Assembly (NCBI GenBank): GCA_001899305.1
Contig: MKWL01000015.1
Span: 186,001-250,000 of the forward strand
Direction: 5' to 3'
Source: Thiobacillus sp. 0-1251
GTDB taxonomy: Bacteria > Pseudomonadota > Gammaproteobacteria > Burkholderiales > Thiobacillaceae
Length of the DNA stretch: 64,000 nucleotides
Part shown: positions 41,793-51,517 of the stretch, one piece after another
How the letters are laid out: every line of letters begins with the position of its first letter
Numbering within the stretch: the first letter of the stretch is position 1
The notes under the pieces: model-generated
Told to the model about the DNA's origin: nothing
The model's database searches: none
Seen by the model: only the letters and a program-made list of their open reading frames with translations
Translations under genes and position numbers: made by a program

Positions 41793-44302
41793 GACAGGCG
41801 GCCTGGAATGAGTGAAAGTGACTCGCGCCACGCGGGATGGGCCTCGGCGGAGACCCATACTTCGAAGTGCAGACGCGAGAATGCGAAGGGATCGTTGAGC
41901 AAATGCATCTTGTCGCGGGTGCCGAGGGCATCGGGGCCTTCGCGGAGCGCCTTGTCCACCAGTTTTGCGCGATGCTCAGCGACAAGGGATTGCCGAAAGC
42001 GGGGCACGCCTGCGGCACAGATCATGGCATTGGTCGCCGGATCGGTTACGGCTTCAATGAAGTCCGGCGGCGTGGGCGCGCGCGCGGCGTATTTCTGGGT
42101 CCGGCGCAATTCCTCGGGCGGTCTCAGTTCTTCCGGGATCAGGAAAAAGCGAAGCGTGCGGAGCCGCTGGCCCAGCGAAATACGGCTCGAGAGGACCGAG
42201 ATCGGAATCGAAAGAACGAGCGCGCCCACGACGGGCAGCAGCCACAACAGGTAGGAGGGCTTGAGCCAATAGACGCCGGCGGCCCAGCCCAGGCCCAGCA
42301 ATGTGTGCAGTCCGTGACGGCGCAGCGCTTCACCCCAGCCCGTCTCGACGTCCTCCCGCGGCGGGGATTTCCATTGGATACCCTTCCCCAGCAATGGCGC
42401 CAGCACGAAAGTGGTATGGAACAGCATGCGGATCGGGGCCAGCAGGGCCGAAAAGAGCGATTCCATCAACATGCCCGAAACGAGGCGCAGCCTACCCCCG
42501 AAGTCTTTCGCGCCCTGGATCCAGACCAGCACGACACTCAGGATCTTGGGCAAAAACAACAGCGCTGCCGTGAATGAGAAGAGCGCAATGGCGCGTTGCG
42601 GATTCCATACCGGCCACACCGGGAACAACTGAAACGGCTGGACGAAGTATTGCGGCGTCGCGAGTGCGTGTTCTGCCAGTTGGACAGTGGACAGGAGCAG
42701 GAACAGAAACCACAGGGGAGCGGACGCATAGGCGGCCACCCCGGTCAGGAAGACCGCCCGATGCGCCGGATGTACGCCGTTTGCCAGGAATAGGCGAACG
42801 TTCATCAGGTTGCCCTGGCACCAGCGCCGGTCGCGCTTGAGTTCGTCGACCAGATTGGGCGGCACTTCCTCGTAGCTTCCCGGAAGGTCATACGCGATCC
42901 ACACTGTCCAGCCGGCGCGGCGCATCAGCGCAGCCTCAACGAAATCGTGCGAGAGGATTTCTCCCGACAGCGGTCCGCCGCCGGAGAGCCGGCCAAGCGC
43001 GCAGTGGCGCATGAAAGGCGCAACGCGGAGGATGGCGTTGTGCCCCCAGTAATGGGATTCGCCCAGTTGCCAGAAGTGCAGCCCGGCGACGAAGAGCGGC
43101 CCGTATACGCGACTGGCGAACTGCTGCATGCGGGCATAGAGGGTGTCGCGCCCCGCGACCAGCGGCGCGGACTGGATGATGCCGGCACCGGGATTGGCTT
43201 CCATCAGGCGCACGAGACTGGCGAGGCACGCGCCGCTCATCACGCTGTCGGCATCGAGCACGATCATGTAACGGTAGTTGGCGCCCCAGCGCCGGCAAAA
43301 ATCGGCGACGTTGCCACTCTTGCGCTTGAGTCGATGCTGGCGCCAGCGGTAGAACACATGGCCGAAACCCTGCACGGCGCGGCACAGCGCGAACCAGGCA
43401 TCGACCTCGGCGACGCGATTGTCGGCATCGCTGCTGTCGCTGAGTATGAAGAAGTCGAAGTGACGCAATTCGTCGGTGCGCGCCAGCGATTCAATGGTGG
43501 CGCGCAGCCCGGCGAAGACGCGTGCGACGTCTTCGTTGCAGATCGGCATGATCACCGCAGTGCGTGCGAGCTCGTCGATGGGCGCGTCGGCAGCCGCGCT
43601 GGCGGAAATTGCAAAGCGGTCGCCGCCGGTGACTTTCACCACAAAACCCATTATCGCGGTCCAGAAGCCGAGCGAGACCCATGACGTCAAGATTGCGAAC
43701 AGGATCAGGATGGCAATCTCCAGCATCCGGTGGCCGTGATAAGGCAACACCGCAGCCATGGCGCTGGTAAAAAAGTAGACCTGGGTAACCACCAATACCA
43801 GCAATGCCAGGCGTCGCAGATTGGCGGCAGCTTGCCAGCCACCCGGGGAAGTGCGGGAATCCGCCGGATCCTTGCCGGGCGTGGGACAACCCGGGCCATG
43901 CCGGAGCCGGCGCGATTTGAACAGCCGAAAGCTGGGCCTGGGGGGCCAGCGCAGCGGGGCCATGCTGCTGCGATTAATGGACGGCGAGGTAGGCAGGGTC
44001 GATTGTGCCGCCGTCTCGGGCTCGGTTCCGGTTGTCGGGGGCAGTTCGCTTTTGCCTAGAGCGAGCCGGCTGTCGATGGAAGCGACAGCCGGGTTAGCCG
44101 GGTCGGCATCGCCTCCGTGGCCGGCGAGCGTGATATGCAACGCCGCCATCGCTTCTCGCGTACTGGATGTATCCAGTTCGGCCAGCTGGGCTAATAGCGC
44201 GTCGCGCCGTTCCTGCGCCAATGGCAGGCGGCCGAGATAATGTTCGCACCTCTCCCGGCCGGGAAAGCTGCCGTTCAATCGGGTGGCAAGATGTAGCTCC
44301 AT
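41771..44302 (-). CDS. opgH: Glucans biosynthesis glucosyltransferase OpgH
   Basis: An 843-residue inner-membrane GT2 transferase. A variable N-terminus leads to membrane helices, then the catalytic domain with IMPICNED, VLDADS (DxD-type metal site) and the RRWCQGN motif that corresponds to QxxRW, followed by several more membrane segments. It polymerises UDP-glucose into the linear beta-glucan and moves it to the periplasm. It overlaps opgG by 28 bases and opgD by 22, so the three are tightly coupled. The length matches E. coli OpgH (847). Confidence 0.95.
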   Translation of the reverse strand: MELHLATRLNGSFPGRERCEHYLGRLPLAQERRDALLAQLAELDTSSTREAMAALHITLAGHGGDADPANPAVASIDSRLALGKSELPPTTGTEPETAAQSTLPTSPSINRSSMAPLRWPPRPSFRLFKSRRLRHGPGCPTPGKDPADSRTSPGGWQAAANLRRLALLVLVVTQVYFFTSAMAAVLPYHGHRMLEIAILILFAILTSWVSLGFWTAIMGFVVKVTGGDRFAISASAAADAPIDELARTAVIMPICNEDVARVFAGLRATIESLARTDELRHFDFFILSDSSDADNRVAEVDAWFALCRAVQGFGHVFYRWRQHRLKRKSGNVADFCRRWGANYRYMIVLDADSVMSGACLASLVRLMEANPGAGIIQSAPLVAGRDTLYARMQQFASRVYGPLFVAGLHFWQLGESHYWGHNAILRVAPFMRHCALGRLSGGGPLSGEILSHDFVEAALMRRAGWTVWIAYDLPGSYEEVPPNLVDELKRDRRWCQGNLMNVRLFLANGVHPAHRAVFLTGVAAYASAPLWFLFLLLSTVQLAEHALATPQYFVQPFQLFPVWPVWNPQRAIALFSFTAALLFLPKILSVVLVWIQGAKDFGGRLRLVSGMLMESLFSALLAPIRMLFHTTFVLAPLLGKGIQWKSPPREDVETGWGEALRRHGLHTLLGLGWAAGVYWLKPSYLLWLLPVVGALVLSIPISVLSSRISLGQRLRTLRFFLIPEELRPPEELRRTQKYAARAPTPPDFIEAVTDPATNAMICAAGVPRFRQSLVAEHRAKLVDKALREGPDALGTRDKMHLLNDPFAFSRLHFEVWVSAEAHPAWRESLSLIPGRLSCIDVVS

Positions 44303-45849
44303 GTTTCGGATATCCCCTTGTTTCCGCTGTGCAAGGAAGCACGCATTTCCACCGGCTTACCTGGGTCGAGCCGTTGCAGGCGCAGCGAGAGCCGCCAGCC
44401 GCCCGTCGCATCGTTGTGGATCATTTTCTGCTCGAGGAGCTTGGCGTTCGCATCGACCGATACCTGCGCCTCGGGCTTGAGTGCGGGCGATTCCATATCG
44501 GATGGCCCTTCGAAGTCGACCGCCAGCGAGATGCTGCCGTCGGGCGTGTGCGTATAGCCCCGCCCATACAACGTCTGGGCCACGCGCAGTCCGGGCGGCT
44601 GTGTATCCTTGTCCTTCTGCCACCATACGCGGTAGGCGTAGTCATAGGGCGTCTTGGGCGCCGGCAGCCGGTCGGGCACCCAGTACGCAACGATGTTGTC
44701 GTTGGTCTCGTTCGGTGACGGGATCTGCACCAGCTCGACTCGCCCGGCGCCCCACTGGGTTTTGGGTTCGACCCATGCGCTTGGCCGCAGCTCATACCGC
44801 AAAACCGGATCTTCGAAATTGGCAAAGTCGCGCTGGCGCTGCATCAGACCGAAGCCGATGGGATTGGTGGTCGAAAACGAGGTGATCAGCAGGCGCTTGG
44901 GATCGCTCAAAGGCCGCCAGATCCATTCGTCGTTACCCATATGGATCGACAATCCATCGGAGTCGTGTACTGCCGGACGGAAGTCGTCTTCGATCGCATG
45001 TTGGCCCCGGCCAAAATAAAACATGCTGGTCAGCGGGGCGAGTCCCAGCTTGCCCACAGCGCTGCGCAGGTACAGGCGCGCCGTGACGTCCATTACCGTG
45101 TCGACGCCGGGCGTCAGCACGAAACGGTAGGCGCCGGCAGCGCGCGGCGAATCGAGCAGACCGTAGATGACCAACTGTTTATCCGACGCCTGCGGCCGCA
45201 ATATCCAGAATTCCACGAAGCGCGGAAACTCCTCGCCTGTACCCAGTGCAGTGTCAATCGCCAATCCGCGTGCCGACAGGCCATAATGTTGTCCTTTGCC
45301 GAGCGCGCGAAAATAGCTGGCGCCGAGAAACGTCAGCACCTCATCCTTGTGCTCGGCCGAATTGACCGGATAGCGCACCCGGAAGCCAGCGAAGCCCAGG
45401 CCGCGCAGTTTGCCGGGGTCGACCTTGGTGGCCCCGAAATCGAAGGCGTCCTGATCGAAGCGGATCTCGCGTATACCCTGAGCCGTGACTTCGTTGATCC
45501 TGACCGGCTGGTCGAAATGCCACCCCGGAGGGAAGAAATCCACTTCGAAAGGGAGCTTGTCATTGCGCCACAGCATCCGCTCCGGTTTGTGGCGGATCTG
45601 GTGATAGTTTTCATAGTTGAGGTTGCGCAATTCCGGCGGCAGGTCCGCGCCGGCTTTTTTGTACGGGGCGTCCGCCAAACGACGGGCACGTTGCGCGACA
45701 TCCTGAAAATCGAATGCCGAGGCCGACGTGGAGAAGAAGCCAAGCAGGGCGCCAGCGACACACGCAAATCCCATAGCCTGCTTGTAAATGGCGACTGTTC
45801 GGGAAAATGCGGACGCACAAAAGCGGGAGGATGACAGCAAAAAAGTCAA
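44275..45849 (-). CDS. opgG: Glucan biosynthesis protein OpgG
   Basis: A 524-residue periplasmic protein needed for branching and release of osmoregulated glucans. Family marks are FDFQDVAQRARRLA, LTFLGASYFRALGKGQ, YGLSARGLAIDTA and DSDGLSIHMGNDEWIWRPL. I place the start at TTG 45849 because GGAG lies exactly eight bases upstream and the extra N-terminus supplies the positive residues of a Sec signal that ends SASA-FDFQ; the only ATG nearby (45774) has a poor ribosome site and no basic residues. First gene of opgG-opgH-opgD. Confidence 0.88.
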   Translation of the reverse strand: MTFLLSSSRFCASAFSRTVAIYKQAMGFACVAGALLGFFSTSASAFDFQDVAQRARRLADAPYKKAGADLPPELRNLNYENYHQIRHKPERMLWRNDKLPFEVDFFPPGWHFDQPVRINEVTAQGIREIRFDQDAFDFGATKVDPGKLRGLGFAGFRVRYPVNSAEHKDEVLTFLGASYFRALGKGQHYGLSARGLAIDTALGTGEEFPRFVEFWILRPQASDKQLVIYGLLDSPRAAGAYRFVLTPGVDTVMDVTARLYLRSAVGKLGLAPLTSMFYFGRGQHAIEDDFRPAVHDSDGLSIHMGNDEWIWRPLSDPKRLLITSFSTTNPIGFGLMQRQRDFANFEDPVLRYELRPSAWVEPKTQWGAGRVELVQIPSPNETNDNIVAYWVPDRLPAPKTPYDYAYRVWWQKDKDTQPPGLRVAQTLYGRGYTHTPDGSISLAVDFEGPSDMESPALKPEAQVSVDANAKLLEQKMIHNDATGGWRLSLRLQRLDPGKPVEMRASLHSGNKGISETWSYILPPD

Positions 45850-46047
45850 ATTTCTGACTCCGATTTATCGTTATCGACGCATTGGTTCAGATTTGTCCAT
45901 GTTTGAATACTTCTGCGTCCGACTCAATATCGACTGTTTTCTGAACAATATGTTTGGCGGAAAGTTCCCGGTCCGGCGAGTACCCCGGCAACATGCAGGG
46001 ATGAGGCAACACTTGCCCGTTAGCCCGTTTCTTGGCACTGTGCGGCC

Positions 46048-47073
46048 ATGACCGCCATCCGTGCGCCTTTCGTCGCCACCCGCTATCAGATCGCCGCCTG
46101 GCTGCTGATGGCGGTCGGACTGTCGTTCACCCTGATGTTTCACCTGCTCCCTGCCTTGCTGTCCGGCTTGCTGGTGGTTCAACTGGTACACATGCTGGCG
46201 CCGCGTTTTGTGATCGGCCGCCTCGATCACACCTGGGCCAAGGTGCTGGTGGTGTCCCTGATCACTTTGACGGTGCTCGGTGCGCTGGGCGGACTCACCG
46301 CCGGCGTGATTCTCTATTTGCGTACCGAAGGCGGGTTGGCCGGGCTATTGACCAAAATGGCCGAGATCATCGAGAACTCCCGCCAGTTGTTGCCGCTGTG
46401 GGCCGCCGCCTGGTTGCCGCAGGGGGACGGATCGGTCATCCGGGCGGGGCTGGTCGAATGGCTGCGCACCCATGCACTGGATATCCGCAAATTCAGCGGC
46501 GATGCTGGGCGTGTCCTGCTGCATTTCATCATCGGCCTCGTCATCGGCAGCTTCATTGCCTTGCGCGAGGCGCGCCAGACCCAGACGCTGGCACCGCTGG
46601 CCCAGGCGATGTGCGAGCGCGTGTCGCGCCTGGGAGAGGCATTCCGCCGCGTGGTGTTCGCGCAGATTCGCATCTCGGCGCTGAATGCGTTGCTGACCGG
46701 TATTTACCTGCTGCTGGTCTTGCCCGCCTTCGGTGTGCATCTGCCGTTCACCAAGACCATGATCGTCGTCACGTTTGTCGTCGGTCTGCTGCCGGTGCTG
46801 GGCAACCTCGTGTCCAACACGATTATCGTCATCATCTCGCTTTCCCATTCGCTGCATGTGGCTGCTGCATCCCTGGTGTTTCTGATCCTCATCCACAAGC
46901 TCGAATATTTCGTGAATGCCCGTATCATCGGCGGGCAGATCCAGGCGCGGGCGTGGGAACTGCTGATCGCCATGCTGGTGATGGATGCTGCGTTCGGCGT
47001 GCAGGGCGTCATCGCCGCGCCGATCATTTACGCCTACATCAAAAAAGAACTGTCCGACAGGGAGTTAATTTAA
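46048..47073 (+). CDS. AI-2E family transporter (PerM-like permease)
   Basis: A 341-residue inner-membrane protein with about eight helices, including the conserved end (VVGLLPVLGNLVSNTII, LVFLILIHKLEYFVNARIIGG) typical of the family first described for AI-2 export. Substrates vary and are usually unknown; some members export sodium or protons. It is followed by gcvR after two bases. The bases before it (45850-46047) form the divergent control region with opgG; no promoter could be assigned with confidence. Confidence 0.87.
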   Translation: MTAIRAPFVATRYQIAAWLLMAVGLSFTLMFHLLPALLSGLLVVQLVHMLAPRFVIGRLDHTWAKVLVVSLITLTVLGALGGLTAGVILYLRTEGGLAGLLTKMAEIIENSRQLLPLWAAAWLPQGDGSVIRAGLVEWLRTHALDIRKFSGDAGRVLLHFIIGLVIGSFIALREARQTQTLAPLAQAMCERVSRLGEAFRRVVFAQIRISALNALLTGIYLLLVLPAFGVHLPFTKTMIVVTFVVGLLPVLGNLVSNTIIVIISLSHSLHVAAASLVFLILIHKLEYFVNARIIGGQIQARAWELLIAMLVMDAAFGVQGVIAAPIIYAYIKKELSDRELI

Positions 47074-47075
47074 GC

Positions 47076-47615
47076 ATGTCCAACGACACCGAATCACTCG
47101 TCATCACAGCCAGCGGCGAGGATAAAATCGGCCTGGTGGAAGGTTTCACGCGCCGCATCTCGGATAGCGGCTGCAATATCGAGGAGTCGCGCATGGCCGC
47201 GCTCGGCGGGCGCTTTGCGCTGCTGATGCGCGTGTCGGGGAACTGGGATGCCCTGGCCAAACTGGAAGCGCGTCTCCCTGCCGTCGCCGAGGAGCTCGGC
47301 CTGTCGCTGACCCAGCAGCGCACCCGCCCGACGCGCGCCGACAAGCCGCTGATTCCCTATACCGTCGAGGTCGCCGCGCTCGACCAGCCCGGCATCGTCA
47401 ACAGCCTGGCAAACTTCTTTGCCCGCCTGCATATCAACATTGAGGCGCTCGACACCGAAACCTATCCGGCCCCGCATACCGGCGCCCCGATGTTTGCCGT
47501 CCACATGACGCTCGGCATTCCCGCCGACACCCATATCGCGACGCTGCGCGGCGATTTTCTCGACTATTGCGACGACCAGAATCTCGACGCGACCTTCGAG
47601 CCGGTCAGGATGTAG
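47076..47615 (+). CDS. gcvR: GcvR-like ACT-domain regulator
   Basis: A 179-residue protein with two ACT domains: ESLVITASGEDKIGLVEGFTR near the start and PYTVEVAALDQPGIVNSLANF in the second half. In E. coli GcvR binds glycine and holds back the activator GcvA of the glycine cleavage operon. The start at 47076 gives the first ACT strand; the frame is open further upstream but out of phase with the permease gene. The gene here may have a different partner, as no gcv gene is in the window. Confidence 0.85.
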   Translation: MSNDTESLVITASGEDKIGLVEGFTRRISDSGCNIEESRMAALGGRFALLMRVSGNWDALAKLEARLPAVAEELGLSLTQQRTRPTRADKPLIPYTVEVAALDQPGIVNSLANFFARLHINIEALDTETYPAPHTGAPMFAVHMTLGIPADTHIATLRGDFLDYCDDQNLDATFEPVRM

Positions 47616-47678
47616 ATCGGGAACTTTACGCTGCGCGCGCCGCTCACTGCGGTTCCCTATCTGTTCAGGATCATCGAC

Positions 47679-48038
47679 ATGCCCAGCATGCTCATCATCG
47701 CCCACGGCAGCCGCCGCGCCGCCTCCAATGACGAAGTCCGCGTCCTGGCCGATGCCGTGCGCGCGCAAGCAGGCGTGGTGTACGAACACGTCGAAACCGC
47801 GTTCCTGGAGCTTGCTGAGCCCAGCATTCCAAACGGGCTGGCTGCATTGGCAGCGAAAGGCGCCCGTGAAATCGTCGCGTTTCCCTACTTCCTCGCCGCG
47901 GGCACCCATGTGGCGCAGGATATCCCCGATGCCATCGCCGAATTTACTGCGACGCATCCGGCGGTGACGGTCCGGCTGGCGCCGCATCTGGGCGCCTCGA
48001 CCGTGCTGCCCGCCGCCATCCTCAACGTCGCGGCCTGA
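47679..48038 (+). CDS. cbiX: Sirohydrochlorin/cobalt chelatase, CbiX small form
   Basis: A 119-residue single-domain chelatase. Histidines 9 (in HGSRR) and 77 (in GTHVAQDIP) are the metal-site residues. Small CbiX/SirB enzymes insert cobalt or iron into sirohydrochlorin and act as dimers. The ATG at 47679 is preceded by AGGA; an ATG at 47688 is possible. It ends directly against the next gene on the other strand with no space for a terminator. Confidence 0.87.
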   Translation: MPSMLIIAHGSRRAASNDEVRVLADAVRAQAGVVYEHVETAFLELAEPSIPNGLAALAAKGAREIVAFPYFLAAGTHVAQDIPDAIAEFTATHPAVTVRLAPHLGASTVLPAAILNVAA

Positions 48039-49004
48039 TCATTCGTCGGCGCTGACGCCGAGCTCGATGTAATACATCGGCATGACCTCGGCCTCCGATT
48101 TCTTGCGCGGCTGACTGCGTATCAGCGCCGCCTCGACGCGTGCGGCCTGCAGCGCCGTGCGGTTGAGCACGATGGGATACAGCCGGTAGTGCTTCTCGAT
48201 CAGTTCGGCCTGCTGGAATGCGCAGGACTCGAGCCGGCCGCGGGCGGCCATGTCGAGATGCGGCAGCAACAGCATCCACGGCGCCTGCCACGCGTGGTAA
48301 TCATGCACCAGCCGAGTGTGCGCCTCGTCCATGCCGGCAGTGGAGATGAACAACTGCGGAAAGGCGTCGGCCTCGAGTACGCGGCCGCGCAGGTGATCGC
48401 CGCCCCTGAGCGTATGCAGTCCCAGCCCGGCGCCGTCGTCCGAGCGGCGGAACCATTGCACCACGCCGCTGGCGAGGTCGTTCACATGGCGCGTCAGGTA
48501 CACGCCGGCGGGCTCGTCGAGCCCGGCCACCGCCGCGCTCTCGAAATGTTCCTGTGCCGCCATGCCGGCGCGCCAGTCGAGCGGGGGCTTGGTGTCGGTC
48601 TCGATGTCGGTGCGCACGCTGTGCAGCAGCGCGAGTGGCCGGTCGTGCCTGTCGAGCAGCCAGAGTTCGAACTGGTCGCGAAAGGCGAAGGGCACCTCGC
48701 GATGCACCTTGAGCAGGTGCTCGTAGACCACGGCACCCATGTCTTCCAGCCGCCTGAAATCGTCCGAGGGGAAAAGCGGGCCGCGTTTCAGGCCTTTTTC
48801 CGCCGACCAGTGACCGTAGCGGATGTCGGAAATCTGTGCGCGCCGCCCTGCGCGCCCCAAGCCGTCGAGCAGGGCGTCGTTGGCCACATAGATGTCCCAC
48901 TCGACGCCGTCGGTCGTCACCGCCTCGGCCGACTGGTATCGGATCGTGTGCACCACCCCACGAAACGGGTTGAGCAGGCGCTGGGCGTAGCATTCGATCT
49001 GCAT
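48039..49004 (-). CDS. Conserved hypothetical protein
   Basis: A 321-residue protein with no signal peptide and no membrane segment. It contains hydrophilic and aromatic stretches (VEWDIYVANDALL, GHWSAEKGLKRGPLFPSDD, PWMLLLPHLDMA) and a charged C-terminus. The codon use and lengthy intact frame support a real gene. I recognise no domain. It lies 31 bases downstream of the DUF502 gene on the same strand, so they may be cotranscribed. Confidence 0.7.
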   Translation of the reverse strand: MQIECYAQRLLNPFRGVVHTIRYQSAEAVTTDGVEWDIYVANDALLDGLGRAGRRAQISDIRYGHWSAEKGLKRGPLFPSDDFRRLEDMGAVVYEHLLKVHREVPFAFRDQFELWLLDRHDRPLALLHSVRTDIETDTKPPLDWRAGMAAQEHFESAAVAGLDEPAGVYLTRHVNDLASGVVQWFRRSDDGAGLGLHTLRGGDHLRGRVLEADAFPQLFISTAGMDEAHTRLVHDYHAWQAPWMLLLPHLDMAARGRLESCAFQQAELIEKHYRLYPIVLNRTALQAARVEAALIRSQPRKKSEAEVMPMYYIELGVSADE

Positions 49005-49035
49005 GGGCGGGACTCTCCTCGGTTATTGCGATCAA

Positions 49036-49656
49036 TCAAGGCGATGGCGGGCGTGTCGTCGACGTGTCGTGGGTTGCCGTGCTCATCCAGGCGAACAGCG
49101 AGGCGCGCATGGCCTCCTCCACCGGCATGTCGATCTGCTGCACCCAGGTACGCGGTACAAAAACGGTATACCCGCCGATCATGTAGCCCATCGGCAGATA
49201 GACCGCCACGCGGTCGCCCTGCAGGAAGCCGGCGGGCAGTGTGTCGACGCTCTGGCGCGTGACCAGACCCACGACTTCCAGCGCCTGTCCCGGAATCTTC
49301 AGGACGACGACCATTTGCTGCGCAGCCGTATCGCGGCGGGGCGAAAAATAATCGGCAAAATCCTTGAGCGACGAATAAATGCTCTTCACGACAGGCAGAT
49401 TGGTGAAAGGCAGTTCCACCAGCGACAGCAGCTTGCCCACGCCGGGTTGCGACACGAGTATGCCGAGCAGGAAGATGCAGACTACACCCAGCATCAGCCC
49501 CATCCCCGGTACGTAGTATTCGCCGATCAGGGGACGCGTCAGCTGCATGGCCAGCGTTTCGCTCCAGTGCAGAAAGACGTATAGCAGATAGACTGTCAGG
49601 CCGAGCGGCAGCGCAGTGAGCAGTCCGCGGAAAAAATACTGGGAGATGCGTTTCAT
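49036..49656 (-). CDS. DUF502 membrane protein
   Basis: A 206-residue protein with two N-terminal membrane helices (YFFRGLLTALPLGLTVYLLY and GLMLGVVCIFLLGILV) and a soluble domain with the family marks PVVKSIYSSLKDFADYF and VYLPMGYMIGGYTVFVP. DUF502 proteins are widespread and uncharacterised. The divergent HDOD gene is 220 bases away; that gap should hold both promoters. Confidence 0.87.
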   Translation of the reverse strand: MKRISQYFFRGLLTALPLGLTVYLLYVFLHWSETLAMQLTRPLIGEYYVPGMGLMLGVVCIFLLGILVSQPGVGKLLSLVELPFTNLPVVKSIYSSLKDFADYFSPRRDTAAQQMVVVLKIPGQALEVVGLVTRQSVDTLPAGFLQGDRVAVYLPMGYMIGGYTVFVPRTWVQQIDMPVEEAMRASLFAWMSTATHDTSTTRPPSP

Positions 49657-49876
49657 CGGTTTCGGGGCCGGGTGGCGGCAGCCATTATTTCATCCTGTCC
49701 CGTTAGCATAGCAGCGACGGGTGTACCAGCCGTGGGAGGGGATCGGCCGGCAAATGCGTGTTGGTACCACCGGCCCGTCGCCCGACCCAAAATATTTGTG
49801 CGACGAGGCTTCAGTCCCGGGTGGCGTTGCCGATTATTCACGTGATGCGTCCAAGTCTGTTGTGGGGGAATGTAGC

Positions 49877-51226
49877 GTGCTGAATCGTCTTGTCGGAATG
49901 TGGTCGGGTAATCGGGAAAATACAGTTGCGCCGCCACCGCCGCGCGTCGAGGCCGTCGAGCCCGAGCCGGCAGCCAAGCCGGCCGGCAAGGCGCCGTCGG
50001 TCATGCGTCGCGAGGCCATGCTGGGGCGCGACCAGCGTGTCGCGGGCTATACTTTCATGTTGCGCCGCACGGCCGACGAACACCCGGACCCGAACCTGCC
50101 CGATGTGCAGCGCCTCTACGACGAAACCCTGCTGGGCAACCTGCAGCGCATGGATATCGCGCGCCTGCTGGGACAGCGCTTGGCATTCGTGCCGATTTCG
50201 CCGGCGACCCTGGATCACCCGCTCATCGAAGAATGGCCCGCTACCGGTACGGTCTGGCTCCTGAACGTCGACGCCCTGACCACGGTGGACGCGTCTTTGC
50301 CGGCCCGGCTGGCCGAACTGAAGACGCGCGGGTTCAGTTTTGCGGTTCAGGCGGACGCGGCCATCCGTCCCGAACGCCATGCGCTTCTGCCGCATATGGA
50401 TTATGTGGTGATGGATGTCAGCAGCGAGGACATTCCCGCCATCACTGCGCAAATCGCCGCCGTGTCCAAGCTGGCCGCGGGCAAGCGGCTGGTCGCGACC
50501 GGCGTGCAGACGCTGGAAGCCTTCCACATGTGCCACAAGCTGCAGTTCGCGCTGTTCATGGGGCCGTTCATCACCCGCCGCGAAAACCTCGGCAACCCGG
50601 TCATGGGACCGTCGCGTGCCAAGGTGCTGGACCTGATGAACCGGGTGCGTACCGGTGCCGAGCAGCCGGAACTGGCCGCCCAGTTCCGCCACGACCCGGC
50701 GTTGTCGGTACGCTTGCTGCGTTACGTCAACTCGCCCGGCATGGGCCTGATGAACAAGATTGGCGGCATCGAACAGGCATTGATGGTGATGGGGCAGGAC
50801 AAGCTCTATCGCTGGCTGACGCTGATCCTGTTTACTGGCGGCCAGACCCAGGAACTCGACCAGGCCGTGCTGGAAAATGCCCTGGTGCGCGGCCGAGTGG
50901 CCGAACAGCTGGCCGGTCGCGCCCTGTTTGCCAAGGCGCGCGACGAAATTTTCGTCGCCGGACTGTTTTCCCTGCTGGACGTCGTGATGCACATGCCGAT
51001 GGAACAGGTATTGAAGCAGATCAGCCTGCCGGCCGAGATCACCGAGGCCATCGTCTCGCGGCGCGGCCCGTATGCCCCCTATCTGGCGCTGGCCATTGCC
51101 TGCGAACAGGACGACCAGAGCAGCATCGAAGCCCTGGCCAAGCAGATCGGGCGCGACGTGGCCGACATCAACGGCGTGCACATGGATGCGCTGTTGTGGG
51201 CGCAGCAGCTGTCCGGCGACGTATGA
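49877..51226 (+). CDS. HDOD-domain signalling protein with degenerate EAL-like N-terminus
   Basis: A 449-residue cytoplasmic protein. The first half looks like an EAL phosphodiesterase scaffold (LGRDQRVAGYTFMLRR, VLLNVDAL-like VWLLNVDAL, LVATGVQTLEAFHMCHKL), but the catalytic EAL/ExLxR and AEKVET residues are missing, so no cyclic-di-GMP hydrolysis is expected. The second half is an HDOD domain (ELAAQFRHDPALSVRLLRYVNSP) seen in motility and stress signalling. I use the GTG at 49877 with GGGGGAA before it. The GIY-YIG gene follows by six bases. Confidence 0.85.
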   Translation: MLNRLVGMWSGNRENTVAPPPPRVEAVEPEPAAKPAGKAPSVMRREAMLGRDQRVAGYTFMLRRTADEHPDPNLPDVQRLYDETLLGNLQRMDIARLLGQRLAFVPISPATLDHPLIEEWPATGTVWLLNVDALTTVDASLPARLAELKTRGFSFAVQADAAIRPERHALLPHMDYVVMDVSSEDIPAITAQIAAVSKLAAGKRLVATGVQTLEAFHMCHKLQFALFMGPFITRRENLGNPVMGPSRAKVLDLMNRVRTGAEQPELAAQFRHDPALSVRLLRYVNSPGMGLMNKIGGIEQALMVMGQDKLYRWLTLILFTGGQTQELDQAVLENALVRGRVAEQLAGRALFAKARDEIFVAGLFSLLDVVMHMPMEQVLKQISLPAEITEAIVSRRGPYAPYLALAIACEQDDQSSIEALAKQIGRDVADINGVHMDALLWAQQLSGDV

Positions 51227-51232
51227 CCTGAC

Positions 51233-51505
51233 ATGCCGACCGCTCCGGACGCCGCGTGGTGTGTCTACATGCTGCGCTGCGTCGACGGCACGCTCTACAC
51301 CGGCATCACCACCGACATCGCCCGCCGCGTCGCCGAGCACAACGGCGAGGGCGGGCCGGGTGCCCGCTATACCCGTAGCCGGCGTCCGGTGCAACTGGTC
51401 TACGTCGAGGCCGCAGCCGATCGCGCCGAGGCGGCGCGGCGCGAAGCCGCGATCAAGCGCCTGGACCGCGTGCGCAAGCTGGCGTTGTGTGCATCCGGTC
51501 GATAA
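51233..51505 (+). CDS. GIY-YIG nuclease-family protein (UPF0213/YhbQ-like)
   Basis: A 90-residue single-domain nuclease-fold protein: VYMLRCVDGTLYTGITTDIARRVAEH carries the tyrosines and arginine of the GIY-YIG core, and the later RREAAIKRL the conserved Glu. Members act on DNA or RNA with little specificity; a biological role is not established. It follows the HDOD gene by six bases and probably shares its transcript. Confidence 0.87.
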   Translation: MPTAPDAAWCVYMLRCVDGTLYTGITTDIARRVAEHNGEGGPGARYTRSRRPVQLVYVEAAADRAEAARREAAIKRLDRVRKLALCASGR

Positions 51506-51517
51506 CGCCCCACCCAC

